From CAZQFS01 sp964592755 (GTDB lineage Bacteria > Hydrothermota > Tepidihabitantia > Tepidihabitantales > Tepidihabitantaceae): a stretch of DNA of 16,400 bases. The position numbers and the translations under genes were made by a program. The DNA lies in the NCBI GenBank assembly GCA_964592755.1, contig CAZQFS010000058.1:1-16400 (forward strand), given 5' to 3'. Under the pieces are notes generated by a model, which was given only the letters and a program-made list of their open reading frames with translations, was not told the DNA's origin and ran no database searches. This document shows, one piece after another, positions 1 to 6,506 of the stretch (positions are counted from its first letter, which is position 1; the number at the start of each line of letters is the position of its first letter).

Positions 1-221
1 AACTTCGCCTCGGCATCCTTGTCCGCGGTGTTTGCATCCTTGGCGACCGACAGGCGCGCGCCGACTTCATCGACCCGGTCGTGCAGCCGGGTCCAGTCGG
101 AAAGGAAGGTCCCGACCGAGGCCGCGGCAAGCTCGCGAGCGGCAAGCTCGGCGTAGTGGGGCTCGATTTCGGTCCAGGTCCAGTTCATCATGTCGGTCGC
201 CTTGTCAGGCAGTGGGTTCAT
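1..221 (-). CDS. M3-family oligoendopeptidase, N-terminal part (cut by window edge)
   Basis: Only the first 73 codons are present; the gene continues beyond base 1. The protein begins MNPLPDKATDMMNWTWTEIE and then shows the pattern of M3 peptidases of the PepF type: W-x(4)-I-x-P-x-Y-x-x-L, followed by an amphipathic helix with a W-x-x-L-x-x-x-V-x-E-like segment (TFLSDWTRLHDRVDEVGARL). In full-length members a zinc HExxH site lies far downstream, outside this window, so catalytic competence cannot be judged. The ATG at 221 is supported by a good ribosome binding site (GGAGG at 234-230, about eight bases upstream). These are cytoplasmic zinc metallopeptidases that cut short peptides. Family assignment rests on N-terminal similarity recalled from the family, so it is probable, not proven. 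Confidence 0.7.
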   Translation of the reverse strand, partial: MNPLPDKATDMMNWTWTEIEPHYAELAARELAAASVGTFLSDWTRLHDRVDEVGARLSVAKDANTADKDAEAK

Positions 222-285
222 GCTGCTATCCTCCGTTTCCGCGCTGGTCTGGCATGCGCTGGTGCTCGATGGGTTGTCATTTGAT

Positions 286-314
286 ATTCTGCTGGATTTG
301 CGGGCTCTGGTCAA
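286..314 (-). promoter_or_regulatory. Possible promoter for the oligoendopeptidase gene
   Basis: On the minus strand TTGACC (314-309) is followed after 17 bases by CAGAAT (291-286), and the GGAGG/ATG lies about 50 bases further on. The -35 is good and the -10 is weak (4 of 6). Nothing else is visible in the 222-374 gap. Confidence 0.3.
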
Positions 315-374
315 TGACGGCTCTGTCCCAGTTCCTTCGGGCGTTGGCCTCGGGTATTATGTCAAGTCTCCGGC

Positions 375-1637
375 TCAATGCAGCAGGACGATTCTTTGAG
401 TGATGGTCTGGCCCGCGGAGCTAACACGAAGGAGGTAGGCACCGGCCCGCAGCGACGCCAGGTCGAGTCGAACTGCCGGGCGTCCGGTTGCGAAAGAGGA
501 TTGCCAGACCCGGCTGCCGGCAGCATCGTAGACGGTGACGGCGATGGGGTCGGAAGAACTTCTGGCTCGACAGGGGAGAGCCGGACCGAGGTGAAGTGTC
601 GTCAGGCCGCCCTGGATTGGGTTGGGAGTGACGGCAATGGCGAACGCCGGCGTTGTGGCCGGCAGGTCAGTGAGCCCGGTCAAGGTCGAGGAGTAGTAGA
701 CATCGACCTGGGGACTGGAAACGTATCCGCCCGGCACGTAGATGCGGCTGTTGACGGCAAGACCGTCCGCGGCCCAACACTGGACCGGCAGTGGCGTCTC
801 GGTGCTCCAATTGCCCAGCGTGCCATCGGGATTCACCTGAGCAGAGTAGACGCTGCTCAATGGGCCCGCACCCCAGCCGCCGACCGCATAGATACGCTCG
901 CCGACCACGGCGCAGGTCAGCCCATCACTTGCCTGGGGCAGCGATGTCGTCGCGGTCCAGGGCCCGAGTGAACCATCGGCTGCGCGTCGGGCAAAGCAGG
1001 CCGAGCTGACCGCATTCCCGTCCTGGTTCCTGCCGCCGACAGAGTACAGCCAACTGTCTTTGGCCGCCACGCCCATGATGCGCAGCGGCTCGGGCAGAGT
1101 GCTTGTCTCGGTCCAGGGCCCGAGCGAACCGTCGGGCTGCACCCGAGCGTACCGGACATTGGCGACCGTCGGTGAACCAACCCCGGTCGCCCCGCCGACC
1201 ACGTACAGGTTCGAATCAACAAGAACCGCACCCTGGGTATAGAGCGCGGCAGGCAGGCTCGTGCCTCGAAGCCAGGTGTTGATGCCGCCGGCCGAATCGA
1301 ACGCAGCATACCAGACCGAACTGGTCAGGCCGCCCAGGTTCCAGCCGCCGCAGACATAGATGTGGCCGGCCGTCGCATCGGCGGAGAACCATCCGACGTT
1401 GACCGGCATAGGCGTGGTGGAGACCCACGCACCTAGGGTTCCGTCCGGATTCACAACCGCGTGGTCGCAGCTCGACTCCGGGCCTTCTCCTCCGCCTAGG
1501 AAATAGATGCGACTGCCTGCCGATGTGCAGGCGTGGCGCCACGATGCCCGTGGCAGGCGCGTGGTCTGGTGCCAGTCGATGGCCTCGGCCAGGAGCGCGA
1601 CCGCAGATACCAGCAGCACGATGAGGCTCTTTCTCAT
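375..1637 (-). CDS. Secreted Kelch-type beta-propeller protein with C-terminal Por/T9SS-like sorting domain
   Basis: 420 residues. Residues 1-19 (MRKSLIVLLVSAVALLAEA) form a typical signal peptide. The body has six repeats, each with a hydrophobic strand ending in a double glycine (around residues 48-50, 97-98, 148-149, 201-202, 253-254, 303-304, e.g. RIYFLGGG, HIYVCGGW, WLYSVGG, RIYAVGGW). Repeated DGTLGxW/DGSLGPW segments lie between them. This is the Kelch six-bladed propeller layout. Residues about 334-420 carry a separate C-terminal module: VTPNPIQGG, then VTVYDAAGSRVWQS, LDLASLRAGAYLLRV and a final QRIVLLH. This matches the Por secretion/type A C-terminal sorting domain used by type IX secretion, so surface display or release is likely. 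The ATG at 1637 has AAAGGAG just upstream. The ligand is unknown; propellers of this type usually bind protein or glycan. Confidence 0.85.
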   Translation of the reverse strand: MRKSLIVLLVSAVALLAEAIDWHQTTRLPRASWRHACTSAGSRIYFLGGGEGPESSCDHAVVNPDGTLGAWVSTTPMPVNVGWFSADATAGHIYVCGGWNLGGLTSSVWYAAFDSAGGINTWLRGTSLPAALYTQGAVLVDSNLYVVGGATGVGSPTVANVRYARVQPDGSLGPWTETSTLPEPLRIMGVAAKDSWLYSVGGRNQDGNAVSSACFARRAADGSLGPWTATTSLPQASDGLTCAVVGERIYAVGGWGAGPLSSVYSAQVNPDGTLGNWSTETPLPVQCWAADGLAVNSRIYVPGGYVSSPQVDVYYSSTLTGLTDLPATTPAFAIAVTPNPIQGGLTTLHLGPALPCRARSSSDPIAVTVYDAAGSRVWQSSFATGRPAVRLDLASLRAGAYLLRVSSAGQTITQRIVLLH

Positions 1638-1654
1638 GTGGACTCCTTTCTTTC

Positions 1655-1682
1655 ATTGTCCTGTGTTCCGGGCGAATGTCAA
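1655..1682 (-). promoter_or_regulatory. Candidate promoter of the Kelch-protein gene
   Basis: TTGACA (1682-1677), a 16-base spacer, then GACAAT (1660-1655). The ATG at 1637 is 17 bases beyond the -10, so the leader would be only about ten bases long and would just contain the AAGGAG site. The -35 is perfect and the -10 is 4 of 6. Confidence 0.45.
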
Positions 1683-1760
1683 CCGCCCGCGCGGACCTGA
1701 ATCCTGTTCGCGTGCCGGGCACGGCGCAGGTTCATCGGTCTGAGCGCAAGGGCCAGGAGC

Positions 1761-1920
1761 AGGTAAGATGACAGGATGCAGGTGATTGGTCATCAGGCAG
1801 CAGACCAGCACTTGCGCAGTCGTGCCGCAGACCCAGGAAGTGCCGGCGGCCCGAATCAGCGAAGAAGATATCGCCGCGCTGTCGGCGATGCAGGGACTGC
1901 GCCGGACCAACGACCCGCCG
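1761..1920 (-). pseudogene. Decayed REP-associated tyrosine transposase (IS200-like, RAYT) fragment
   Basis: The 350-base gap between the J-domain gene and the Kelch gene has no intact gene but contains a broken transposase on the minus strand. In one frame (1920-1804) it reads RRVVGPAQSLHRRQRG and then DIFFADSGRRHFLGLRHDC, the usual start of RAYT proteins (VVPG..HH..QRGN.....FF...D...FL). After a frameshift near 1804 a second frame reads VLVCCLMTNHLHPVILP, the family's conserved Y1-transposase segment carrying the metal-binding His-x-His (HLH; usual form CLMTNHVHLI). There is no start codon (TGA directly precedes the first segment), and no downstream catalytic tyrosine region can be followed. 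The assignment comes from motif recognition; the fragment is surely non-functional. Confidence 0.6.
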
Positions 1921-1983
1921 TCAGTCCAGCGACAGAATGGTGAGCTGATTCGCGGCTTGGCAGACAAACCTGTCCCCGAAGTC

Positions 1984-2001
1984 CCCGAGATTCCTCTCGG
2001 G
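1984..2001 (-). terminator. Perfect hairpin directly after the J-domain gene stop
   Basis: CCCGAGA-GGAA-TCTCGGG, a 7-base-pair stem with a 4-base loop, begins one base after the stop codon (2005-2003). No T-run follows, so it is either a weak or Rho-assisted terminator or a 3'-end stabilising hairpin. It is followed by two copies of CGGGGAC (within CTCGGGGACTTCGGGGAC), which may instead be the REP-like end of the adjacent transposase remnant. Confidence 0.4.
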
Positions 2002-2002
2002 T

Positions 2003-2818
2003 TCAGCGACGGCGGGGTTCAGGTTTGGACATCAGCCAGTGCCATATCCGGTCGCCGACGTCCTTTGCCGGCTTCGACTCGATCGGACCCGAGTCGTGAG
2101 GCAGTCGGAGCATCATGGCCTGTGAATCGCCGGGGCCATCACCGCGCCGCTGTGGTTTTCGCGGTGCAGGGGGAGTTTTGCCCCCGGTCTCATGATAGGT
2201 AAGGTAGGCGTAGGTGATGAAGACGTCACTGGGGGAGACCTCCAGCGCGCCTTCATACAGGAACAGAATCTCGACGAGCCCGTCGTCAAATACCAGGATG
2301 GGTTTGTCGGTACGCCGGTCGAGGTCTATCAGGTCGAAGACCTGCCGGTACTGGCTGGCGACCAGTTTCCGGATGTAGGCTGTGCCTTCCGTGCTCGCCT
2401 GGAACTTCCGTATCTTCCGGGCTGCTTCCTGGCGTTCCGCCGCGGTGCGCAATGAGCCCAGGAACTGGTTGTACTTGCGGATGACCGATTGCACCTGCTC
2501 GGAATCGTGGCGCACCTCCTGCGCCGGGGCCGGTCGCGGCGCGGGTCGGGGAGCGGGCCGCCGCGCGCCCAAGTGCCGGCGGTCCCAGAGCTCGCGCCGG
2601 GTCGGGTCGTTGAGCAGCTCGTAGGCGGCATTTATGTCCTGCATCAGCGTGGTCGAGGCCCGGTACTTCTCCGGGTCGGTGGCGAACAGGTCGGGGTGGT
2701 TCCGTTTGGCCAGTTTCAGGTAGGCCTTCCCGATGGCGGCCGCAGACGCATCAGCGGCCACCCCGAGGACCTTGTAGGGGTCTTTGTTGTCAAACGTCGT
2801 GTCGAGGGGGTTCTTCAT
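2003..2818 (-). CDS. J-domain (DnaJ-like) co-chaperone with uncharacterised C-terminal half
   Basis: 271 residues. Residues 13-82 are a J domain: DPYKVLGV at the start of helix I, the diagnostic HPD at 41-43 after a basic helix II, and INAAYELLNDPTRRELWD in helices III/IV. The HPD loop is what stimulates DnaK ATPase activity. A proline-arginine-alanine linker (PAPRPAPRPAPAQ, about 88-100) follows. Residues 101-271 contain none of the zinc-finger or substrate domains of true DnaJ, so this is a class III J protein; that half is mixed helix and strand (e.g. KPILVFDDGLVEILFLYEGALEV) and I do not recognise it. No signal peptide or membrane segment, so cytoplasmic. The ATG at 2818 has no clear Shine-Dalgarno; another ATG at 2826 opens only a three-codon frame (M-A-R-stop) whose stop overlaps the chosen start (ATGA). 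Confidence 0.85.
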   Translation of the reverse strand: MKNPLDTTFDNKDPYKVLGVAADASAAAIGKAYLKLAKRNHPDLFATDPEKYRASTTLMQDINAAYELLNDPTRRELWDRRHLGARRPAPRPAPRPAPAQEVRHDSEQVQSVIRKYNQFLGSLRTAAERQEAARKIRKFQASTEGTAYIRKLVASQYRQVFDLIDLDRRTDKPILVFDDGLVEILFLYEGALEVSPSDVFITYAYLTYHETGGKTPPAPRKPQRRGDGPGDSQAMMLRLPHDSGPIESKPAKDVGDRIWHWLMSKPEPRRR

Positions 2819-2838
2819 CGCGCCATGCGTCGAGCGGG

Positions 2839-2867
2839 ATTGTAGTCCGGTCGGCGCCTGGTGTCAA
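2839..2867 (-). promoter_or_regulatory. Strong sigma-70-type promoter for the J-domain gene
   Basis: TTGACA (2867-2862), 17 bases, TACAAT (2844-2839): 11 of 12 consensus positions. Start codon 20 bases beyond the -10, so the leader should be only about 13 bases. The rest of the gap to iorB (2868-3040) shows no gene. Confidence 0.65.
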
Positions 2868-3040
2868 GGCACCGCACCCTGACTCCATCATCAGGCCACA
2901 AGATTCGGGGGCACGAACCGCGTGGTGCTCGCAGACAGACTCCGGGTGAAACTCGTGCCACTCAGGCCGCAGGTCTGCTTCGGGTTTCCCTAGTGCCTCA
3001 CCGGTGTCCGCGTCGGACGCGTGTGTTGACGTACCTGCCT

Positions 3041-3055
3041 CCAGCCGGTGGCTGG
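3041..3055 (-). terminator. Hairpin downstream of iorB
   Basis: CCAGCC-ACC-GGCTGG on the minus strand, a 6-base-pair stem with a 3-base loop, about 37 bases after the iorB stop. No T-run, so its role as a terminator is tentative. Confidence 0.3.
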
Positions 3056-3092
3056 TGCGGTAACTCTGATGGTGGGGACGCCTGTTTGCGAG

Positions 3093-3671
3093 TCAGCGGG
3101 CGGCGATGGCCTGCCCGGCCGCAAAGGCCGCGAGGTTGAGCTCGACCGTCTCCGGCCGGAGCGAAGTCCGGATAGCACTGCGGAACGCATCGGCCGGGAA
3201 CTCCATGAACCCGGCGACCGCCCCGAGCATGACGACGTTCTGCACCCGGGCCGAGCCGAGCGCGCGTGCGGTCTCAAACGCGGGCACCATGACTCTGAGC
3301 GGGGCCCGTGCCGCGAGTCGCTCGTCGAGCACGGTGTCTTCGGGCCGCTCAAGCAGGCCGAGCCGGACCGGCAGCGGGTCTATGCGGTGGGGGTCGTAGA
3401 CCAGTCTGCCGCGGGGCGCGAGGAAGTGAATGTAGCGGAGCGCCTCGAGTCTCTCAAAGGCAACGAGCAGGTCGGCGGTCCCTTCCTCGATGAGGGGCGA
3501 GTAGACCTTGGAGGCGTAGCGGATGTGGCTTGTGACGCTGCCGCCCCGCTGAGCCATGCCGTGGACTTCGCTTTTCTTAACGTCGAGCCCGGCCGCAAGC
3601 GCAACTTGGGCAATGAGGTCGGAAAAGAGGAGCACGCCCTGGCCGCCGACGCCGCTGACAAGCAAGTTCAT
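3093..3671 (-). CDS. iorB: Indolepyruvate:ferredoxin oxidoreductase, beta (gamma-domain) subunit
   Basis: 192 residues, the usual size for IorB. It starts MNLLVSGVGGQGVLLFSDL, the glycine-rich opening of the pyruvate/2-ketoacid oxidoreductase gamma domain. The conserved EVHGMAQRGGSV segment follows near residues 35-46. With IorA it oxidises aryl pyruvates (from Trp, Phe or Tyr transamination) to aryl-acetyl-CoA with reduction of ferredoxin, in the cytoplasm. The ATG at 3671 overlaps the IorA stop as ATGA (3671-3668), so translation should be coupled. The open frame extends upstream to an ATG at 3806, but the extra 45 residues are frame-shadow of the IorA iron-sulfur domain and are not part of the family, so the internal start is chosen. 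Confidence 0.93.
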   Translation of the reverse strand: MNLLVSGVGGQGVLLFSDLIAQVALAAGLDVKKSEVHGMAQRGGSVTSHIRYASKVYSPLIEEGTADLLVAFERLEALRYIHFLAPRGRLVYDPHRIDPLPVRLGLLERPEDTVLDERLAARAPLRVMVPAFETARALGSARVQNVVMLGAVAGFMEFPADAFRSAIRTSLRPETVELNLAAFAAGQAIAAR

Positions 3672-5386
3672 GCAATCGCCTCCCTGGGGCAGACGTCGGC
3701 ACACATGCCGCAGCCGACGCAGATGGTCTCGGAGATGACCGACTTGTCCCCGGACATGGTAATTGCCGGACAACCCAGGCTGACACAGGTCTTGCACCCG
3801 ACGCATTTCTCAGGGTCTACCCGGCGCGCCGGATTGCGCAGTTTGACGAGCAGGGCACAGGGTCGGCGTGAGATGATGACCGCGGGGCCGCCTTTCGAGA
3901 TGACCTCGCGGACAGCCCGGCGCGTCTCTCTGACCTGGTAGGGGTCAACGACCGTGACCTGCTCGACGCCGCAGGCACGGCAGAGGTTCTCGATGCTGAC
4001 AACACGCGTCGGCTGGTCCATCAGGGTGCGACCGGTGCCGGGATGGGGCTGGTGTCCGGTCATGCCGGTCGTGCAGTTGTCGCTGATGATGGTGATGACA
4101 CGGGACTGGTTATACACCGTGTTTATGAGACCGGTGATGCCTGAGTGGAAGAAAGTGGAATCGCCGATGAACGCGACCCGGGTGCGCGGGTCACCGGCCC
4201 CGAGCGCTTTGTCGCAGCCGTGGGCGAACGTGATGGAGGCGCCCATGTCGATGCAGGTGTCCATGGCGCTGTGCGGCGGCAGCGCGCCGAGCGTGTAGCA
4301 GCCGATGTCGCCGCCAACAATCACTTTCTGCTTCTGGAGCGCGAAGAAGATGCCGGCGTGCGGGCAGCCGGCGCAGAGCGCCGGTGGCCGACTGGGCACG
4401 TCCGGCTCCGGGTCAGGCTCCGGCGTGTTCGGGTTGAGGGCAGCCCGGATTCGGCCTGGGCTGAGCTCGTCGGTCCGGGGAAGTCGGTCCTTGCCAGTGA
4501 CATCGATGCCCAGTGCGCGCAGATGAAGCTCGATGAACGGGTCAACTTCCTCAACGACGACCACGCGCTCGACCGAGTCGGCGAAGCGGCGGGCAGTATC
4601 AGCCGGGAAGGGGTAGACCATGCCGAGTTTGAGGAAGGCCGCATCGGGGAGGACCTCCCGCGCATACTGGTAGGCCACGCCGTCGCAGACGACCCCGACG
4701 CCGCTCGTTCCCGCACTGATGCGATTCAGGTCGCTCGTTTCGTTCCAGGCGCGTAGTCGGTCGACACGCCGCTCAAGGTCCATGTGACGGACCCGCGCAA
4801 AGGCCGGCAGGGTCATGTTCTTCATTATCTGCTTCTCGTAGCCTTTGCCCGGACGCGCGGTCCGGTCGCCGAGCAGAACCGGCGTGCTTGAGTGGGCCAG
4901 CCGTGTGGTCAGGCGGACGATGACCGGGATGTCGAATTCCTCAGAGATGTCGAAGGCACGCCGCGTGAAATCCCTGGCTTCCTGGCTGTCCGACGGACAG
5001 AGCACCGGGACTTTGGCCATCAGGCCGTAGAACCGGTTGTCCTGTTCGTTCTGGGAAGAGTGAAGTCCGGGGTCGTCGGCGGAGATAATCACCAGGCCGC
5101 CGCGCACGCCGATGTAGGCGGCGGAAAAGAGCGGGTCGGCCGCTACGTTCAGCCCGACGTGTTTCATGGCGGCGAGCGCCCGGGCACCGGAGATGGCCGC
5201 GCCCAGTGCAACCTCGAGCGCGACTTTCTCATTGGTGGACCACTCGCAATATACGTCCGGGTAGGTCGCCAGGCTTTCCAGAATCTCGGTGGAAGGCGTG
5301 CCCGGGTAGGCAGCGGCTACGTGGCAGCCTGCTTCCCATGCGCCGCGGGCAACCGCTTCATCGCCTGAGAGCAACTTCGTGTTCAT
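3668..5386 (-). CDS. iorA: Indolepyruvate:ferredoxin oxidoreductase, alpha subunit
   Basis: 572 residues, close to the usual 580-640. N-terminal pyrimidine-binding domain (GDEAVARGAWEAG at 8-20, AAYPGTPSTEI at 25-35, the E of NEKVALE near 53). A middle domain follows, then the TPP-binding domain with GDIGCY (359-364) and the GDS...N motif (GDSTFFHSGITGLINTVYNQ, 408-427). The C-terminus carries two ferredoxin-type 4Fe-4S sites: C528-x2-C-x2-C-x4-C539-P and C556-x2-C-x2-C-x3-C566-P; the x4 spacing in the first is typical of IorA. All key residues are present. Start ATG 5386 has AAGGAA upstream and lies 29 bases inside the end of buk; the stop overlaps iorB by four bases. Expected to act as an anaerobic, oxygen-sensitive enzyme. 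Confidence 0.95.
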   Translation of the reverse strand: MNTKLLSGDEAVARGAWEAGCHVAAAYPGTPSTEILESLATYPDVYCEWSTNEKVALEVALGAAISGARALAAMKHVGLNVAADPLFSAAYIGVRGGLVIISADDPGLHSSQNEQDNRFYGLMAKVPVLCPSDSQEARDFTRRAFDISEEFDIPVIVRLTTRLAHSSTPVLLGDRTARPGKGYEKQIMKNMTLPAFARVRHMDLERRVDRLRAWNETSDLNRISAGTSGVGVVCDGVAYQYAREVLPDAAFLKLGMVYPFPADTARRFADSVERVVVVEEVDPFIELHLRALGIDVTGKDRLPRTDELSPGRIRAALNPNTPEPDPEPDVPSRPPALCAGCPHAGIFFALQKQKVIVGGDIGCYTLGALPPHSAMDTCIDMGASITFAHGCDKALGAGDPRTRVAFIGDSTFFHSGITGLINTVYNQSRVITIISDNCTTGMTGHQPHPGTGRTLMDQPTRVVSIENLCRACGVEQVTVVDPYQVRETRRAVREVISKGGPAVIISRRPCALLVKLRNPARRVDPEKCVGCKTCVSLGCPAITMSGDKSVISETICVGCGMCADVCPREAIA

Positions 5387-6446
5387 AGCTGCGTTCCTTT
5401 TCCGTGCCGTCCAGGACGCCGAGCAGACGGACGGCCATTGCGGTCATTTCTTCTTCGCCGGGGAAGACGAACACACGGGGACAGAGGAACTCGACCCGCT
5501 GTTTCAGGTCACGGACCAGGCGTCGGGACAGAGTCAGTCCGCCGGTCAGGACGACTGCATCCGGAGTCTGGCCGCAGACCACGCAGTAGGCACCAATCTC
5601 CTTGGCGACCTGGTAGATCATCGCGCGGTAGGCCAGCGTGGCCGTCTTGTTTCCGGCGTCGACCATCGCCTCGACCCGGCGGACGTTGTCGGTGTCCAGA
5701 TACGAAAGCAGTCCACCCCGGGTCTGGAACAGGTTGAGTACCTGTGCCTCGGTGTAGCGACCGGAGAAGCAGGTGCGTACGACGGCGGTCAACGGCAGGG
5801 TTCCGGTGCGCTGGGGAGAGAACGGGCCGTCGTCGTTTGCGTTGCTGGCATCCACCTGTCTGCCCAGCACATGCGCGGCAACGGTGATGCCGGTGCCGAG
5901 GTGCGCCACCACGAGCCGGCATTTCTCATACGGTTTCTTCAGCCTGCGGGCCGCGGCCCGGCACACGGTGCGACAACTGAGCGCATGGGACAGAGCCGCG
6001 CGACTGATGCCGCGGAAACCAGAGACCCGGGCCTCGTCGCAGAACTCGTCGGTTGACTCCGGGTCGATGAAGTAGGCCGGAATTGAGAGCTCCTGAGCCA
6101 GCTCGTGCGCGATAAGGGGCCCGAGCAGCGCTGGGTGCAGCGACTGGTAGGTGCCCCGCCTGATATCGGCTACGACCCGCGCCGTTACCCGGTAGACGCC
6201 GCCGGGCAGCGGAAGGAGGGGCCCGCCGCGCGCGGCAATTGCCTGCAGACGCGGCAGCTCGATGCCGTGCCGTTCCAGCACAGAGAGGACTGCAGCCTTG
6301 CGCAGGCGGTACTGGTCAAGGACGTGTCCGAATCGAACCAGTTGGTTGGGCGGGTGTTCGACCGTCTCGGACAGAATCTGCTTAGATTTGCTGAAGACCG
6401 CGACTTTGGTGGAACCGCCGCCCGGGTTGATGGCCAGAATCCACAT
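5358..6446 (-). CDS. buk: Butyrate kinase-family carboxylate kinase
   Basis: 362 residues, matching the 355-360 of butyrate kinases (ASKHA fold). It opens WILAINPGGGSTKVAVF, has AHLGTGITVAAH near 187, then a GRQVDASNANDDGPFSPQRTG segment (family: GRVVDVNNALDGEGPFSPERAG) and VVLTGGL near 305. These enzymes convert acyl phosphate and ADP to carboxylate and ATP. The phosphate loop reads NPGGGSTK where the family normally has NPGSTSTK, an unusual double change. As first gene of buk-iorA-iorB, its substrate is plausibly an aryl- or branched-chain acyl phosphate rather than butyryl phosphate; that is inference. An ATG six bases further upstream (6452) is in frame, but only one base separates it from the -10 box, so the ATG at 6446 is preferred. 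Confidence 0.88.
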   Translation of the reverse strand: MWILAINPGGGSTKVAVFSKSKQILSETVEHPPNQLVRFGHVLDQYRLRKAAVLSVLERHGIELPRLQAIAARGGPLLPLPGGVYRVTARVVADIRRGTYQSLHPALLGPLIAHELAQELSIPAYFIDPESTDEFCDEARVSGFRGISRAALSHALSCRTVCRAAARRLKKPYEKCRLVVAHLGTGITVAAHVLGRQVDASNANDDGPFSPQRTGTLPLTAVVRTCFSGRYTEAQVLNLFQTRGGLLSYLDTDNVRRVEAMVDAGNKTATLAYRAMIYQVAKEIGAYCVVCGQTPDAVVLTGGLTLSRRLVRDLKQRVEFLCPRVFVFPGEEEMTAMAVRLLGVLDGTEKERSYEHEVALRR

Positions 6447-6453
6447 CTGCATC

Positions 6454-6481
6454 AGTGTATAGCCTGTGCTGCAGGTGTCAA
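6454..6481 (-). promoter_or_regulatory. Promoter of the buk-iorA-iorB operon (leaderless type)
   Basis: TTGACA (6481-6476), 16 bases, TACACT (6459-6454), then 7 bases to the ATG at 6446. Transcription starting about 7 bases after the -10 would begin at or next to the start codon, and there is no Shine-Dalgarno. Confidence 0.55.
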
Positions 6482-6487
6482 ATCGTG

Positions 6488-6505
6488 GGCGTCGCGCCCG
6501 ACGCC
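6488..6505 (-). terminator. Hairpin directly after the phospholipase D-like gene
   Basis: GGCGTC-GGGCGC-GACGCC, a GC-rich 6-base-pair stem starting one base after the stop codon (6509-6507) and ending seven bases before the -35 of the buk promoter. No T-run follows. Position suggests it separates the two transcription units. Confidence 0.4.
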
Positions 6506-6506
6506 T

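Noticed and set aside
378..971. Plus-strand open frame of 197 codons opposite the Kelch gene
   Set aside because: Antisense to a protein with a signal peptide, regular repeats and a sorting tail; no independent support.
1786..2202. Plus-strand open frame of 138 codons across the transposase relic and the end of the J-domain gene
   Set aside because: Its translation has no recognisable features, and the transposase motifs read on the other strand.
2530..2570. Apparent repeat in the J-domain gene linker (PAPRPAPRPAP)
   Set aside because: A short proline-rich linker encoded in frame, common between domains; not a mobile or regulatory repeat.
3672..3806. N-terminal extension of iorB to the ATG at 3806
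   Set aside because: It overlaps the iron-sulfur domain of iorA in another frame; the ATGA overlap start fits the family.
3048..3941. Long plus-strand open frame (297 codons) opposite iorB/iorA
   Set aside because: It lies antisense to two well-conserved genes with full motifs; long antisense frames are common in GC-rich DNA and the translation resembles no protein.
4145..4756. Plus-strand open frame of 203 codons inside iorA
   Set aside because: Antisense to the TPP and middle domains of iorA; no ribosome binding site or family features.
5379..6056. Plus-strand open frame of 225 codons inside buk
   Set aside because: Antisense shadow of buk, with a composition typical of reverse-frame translation.
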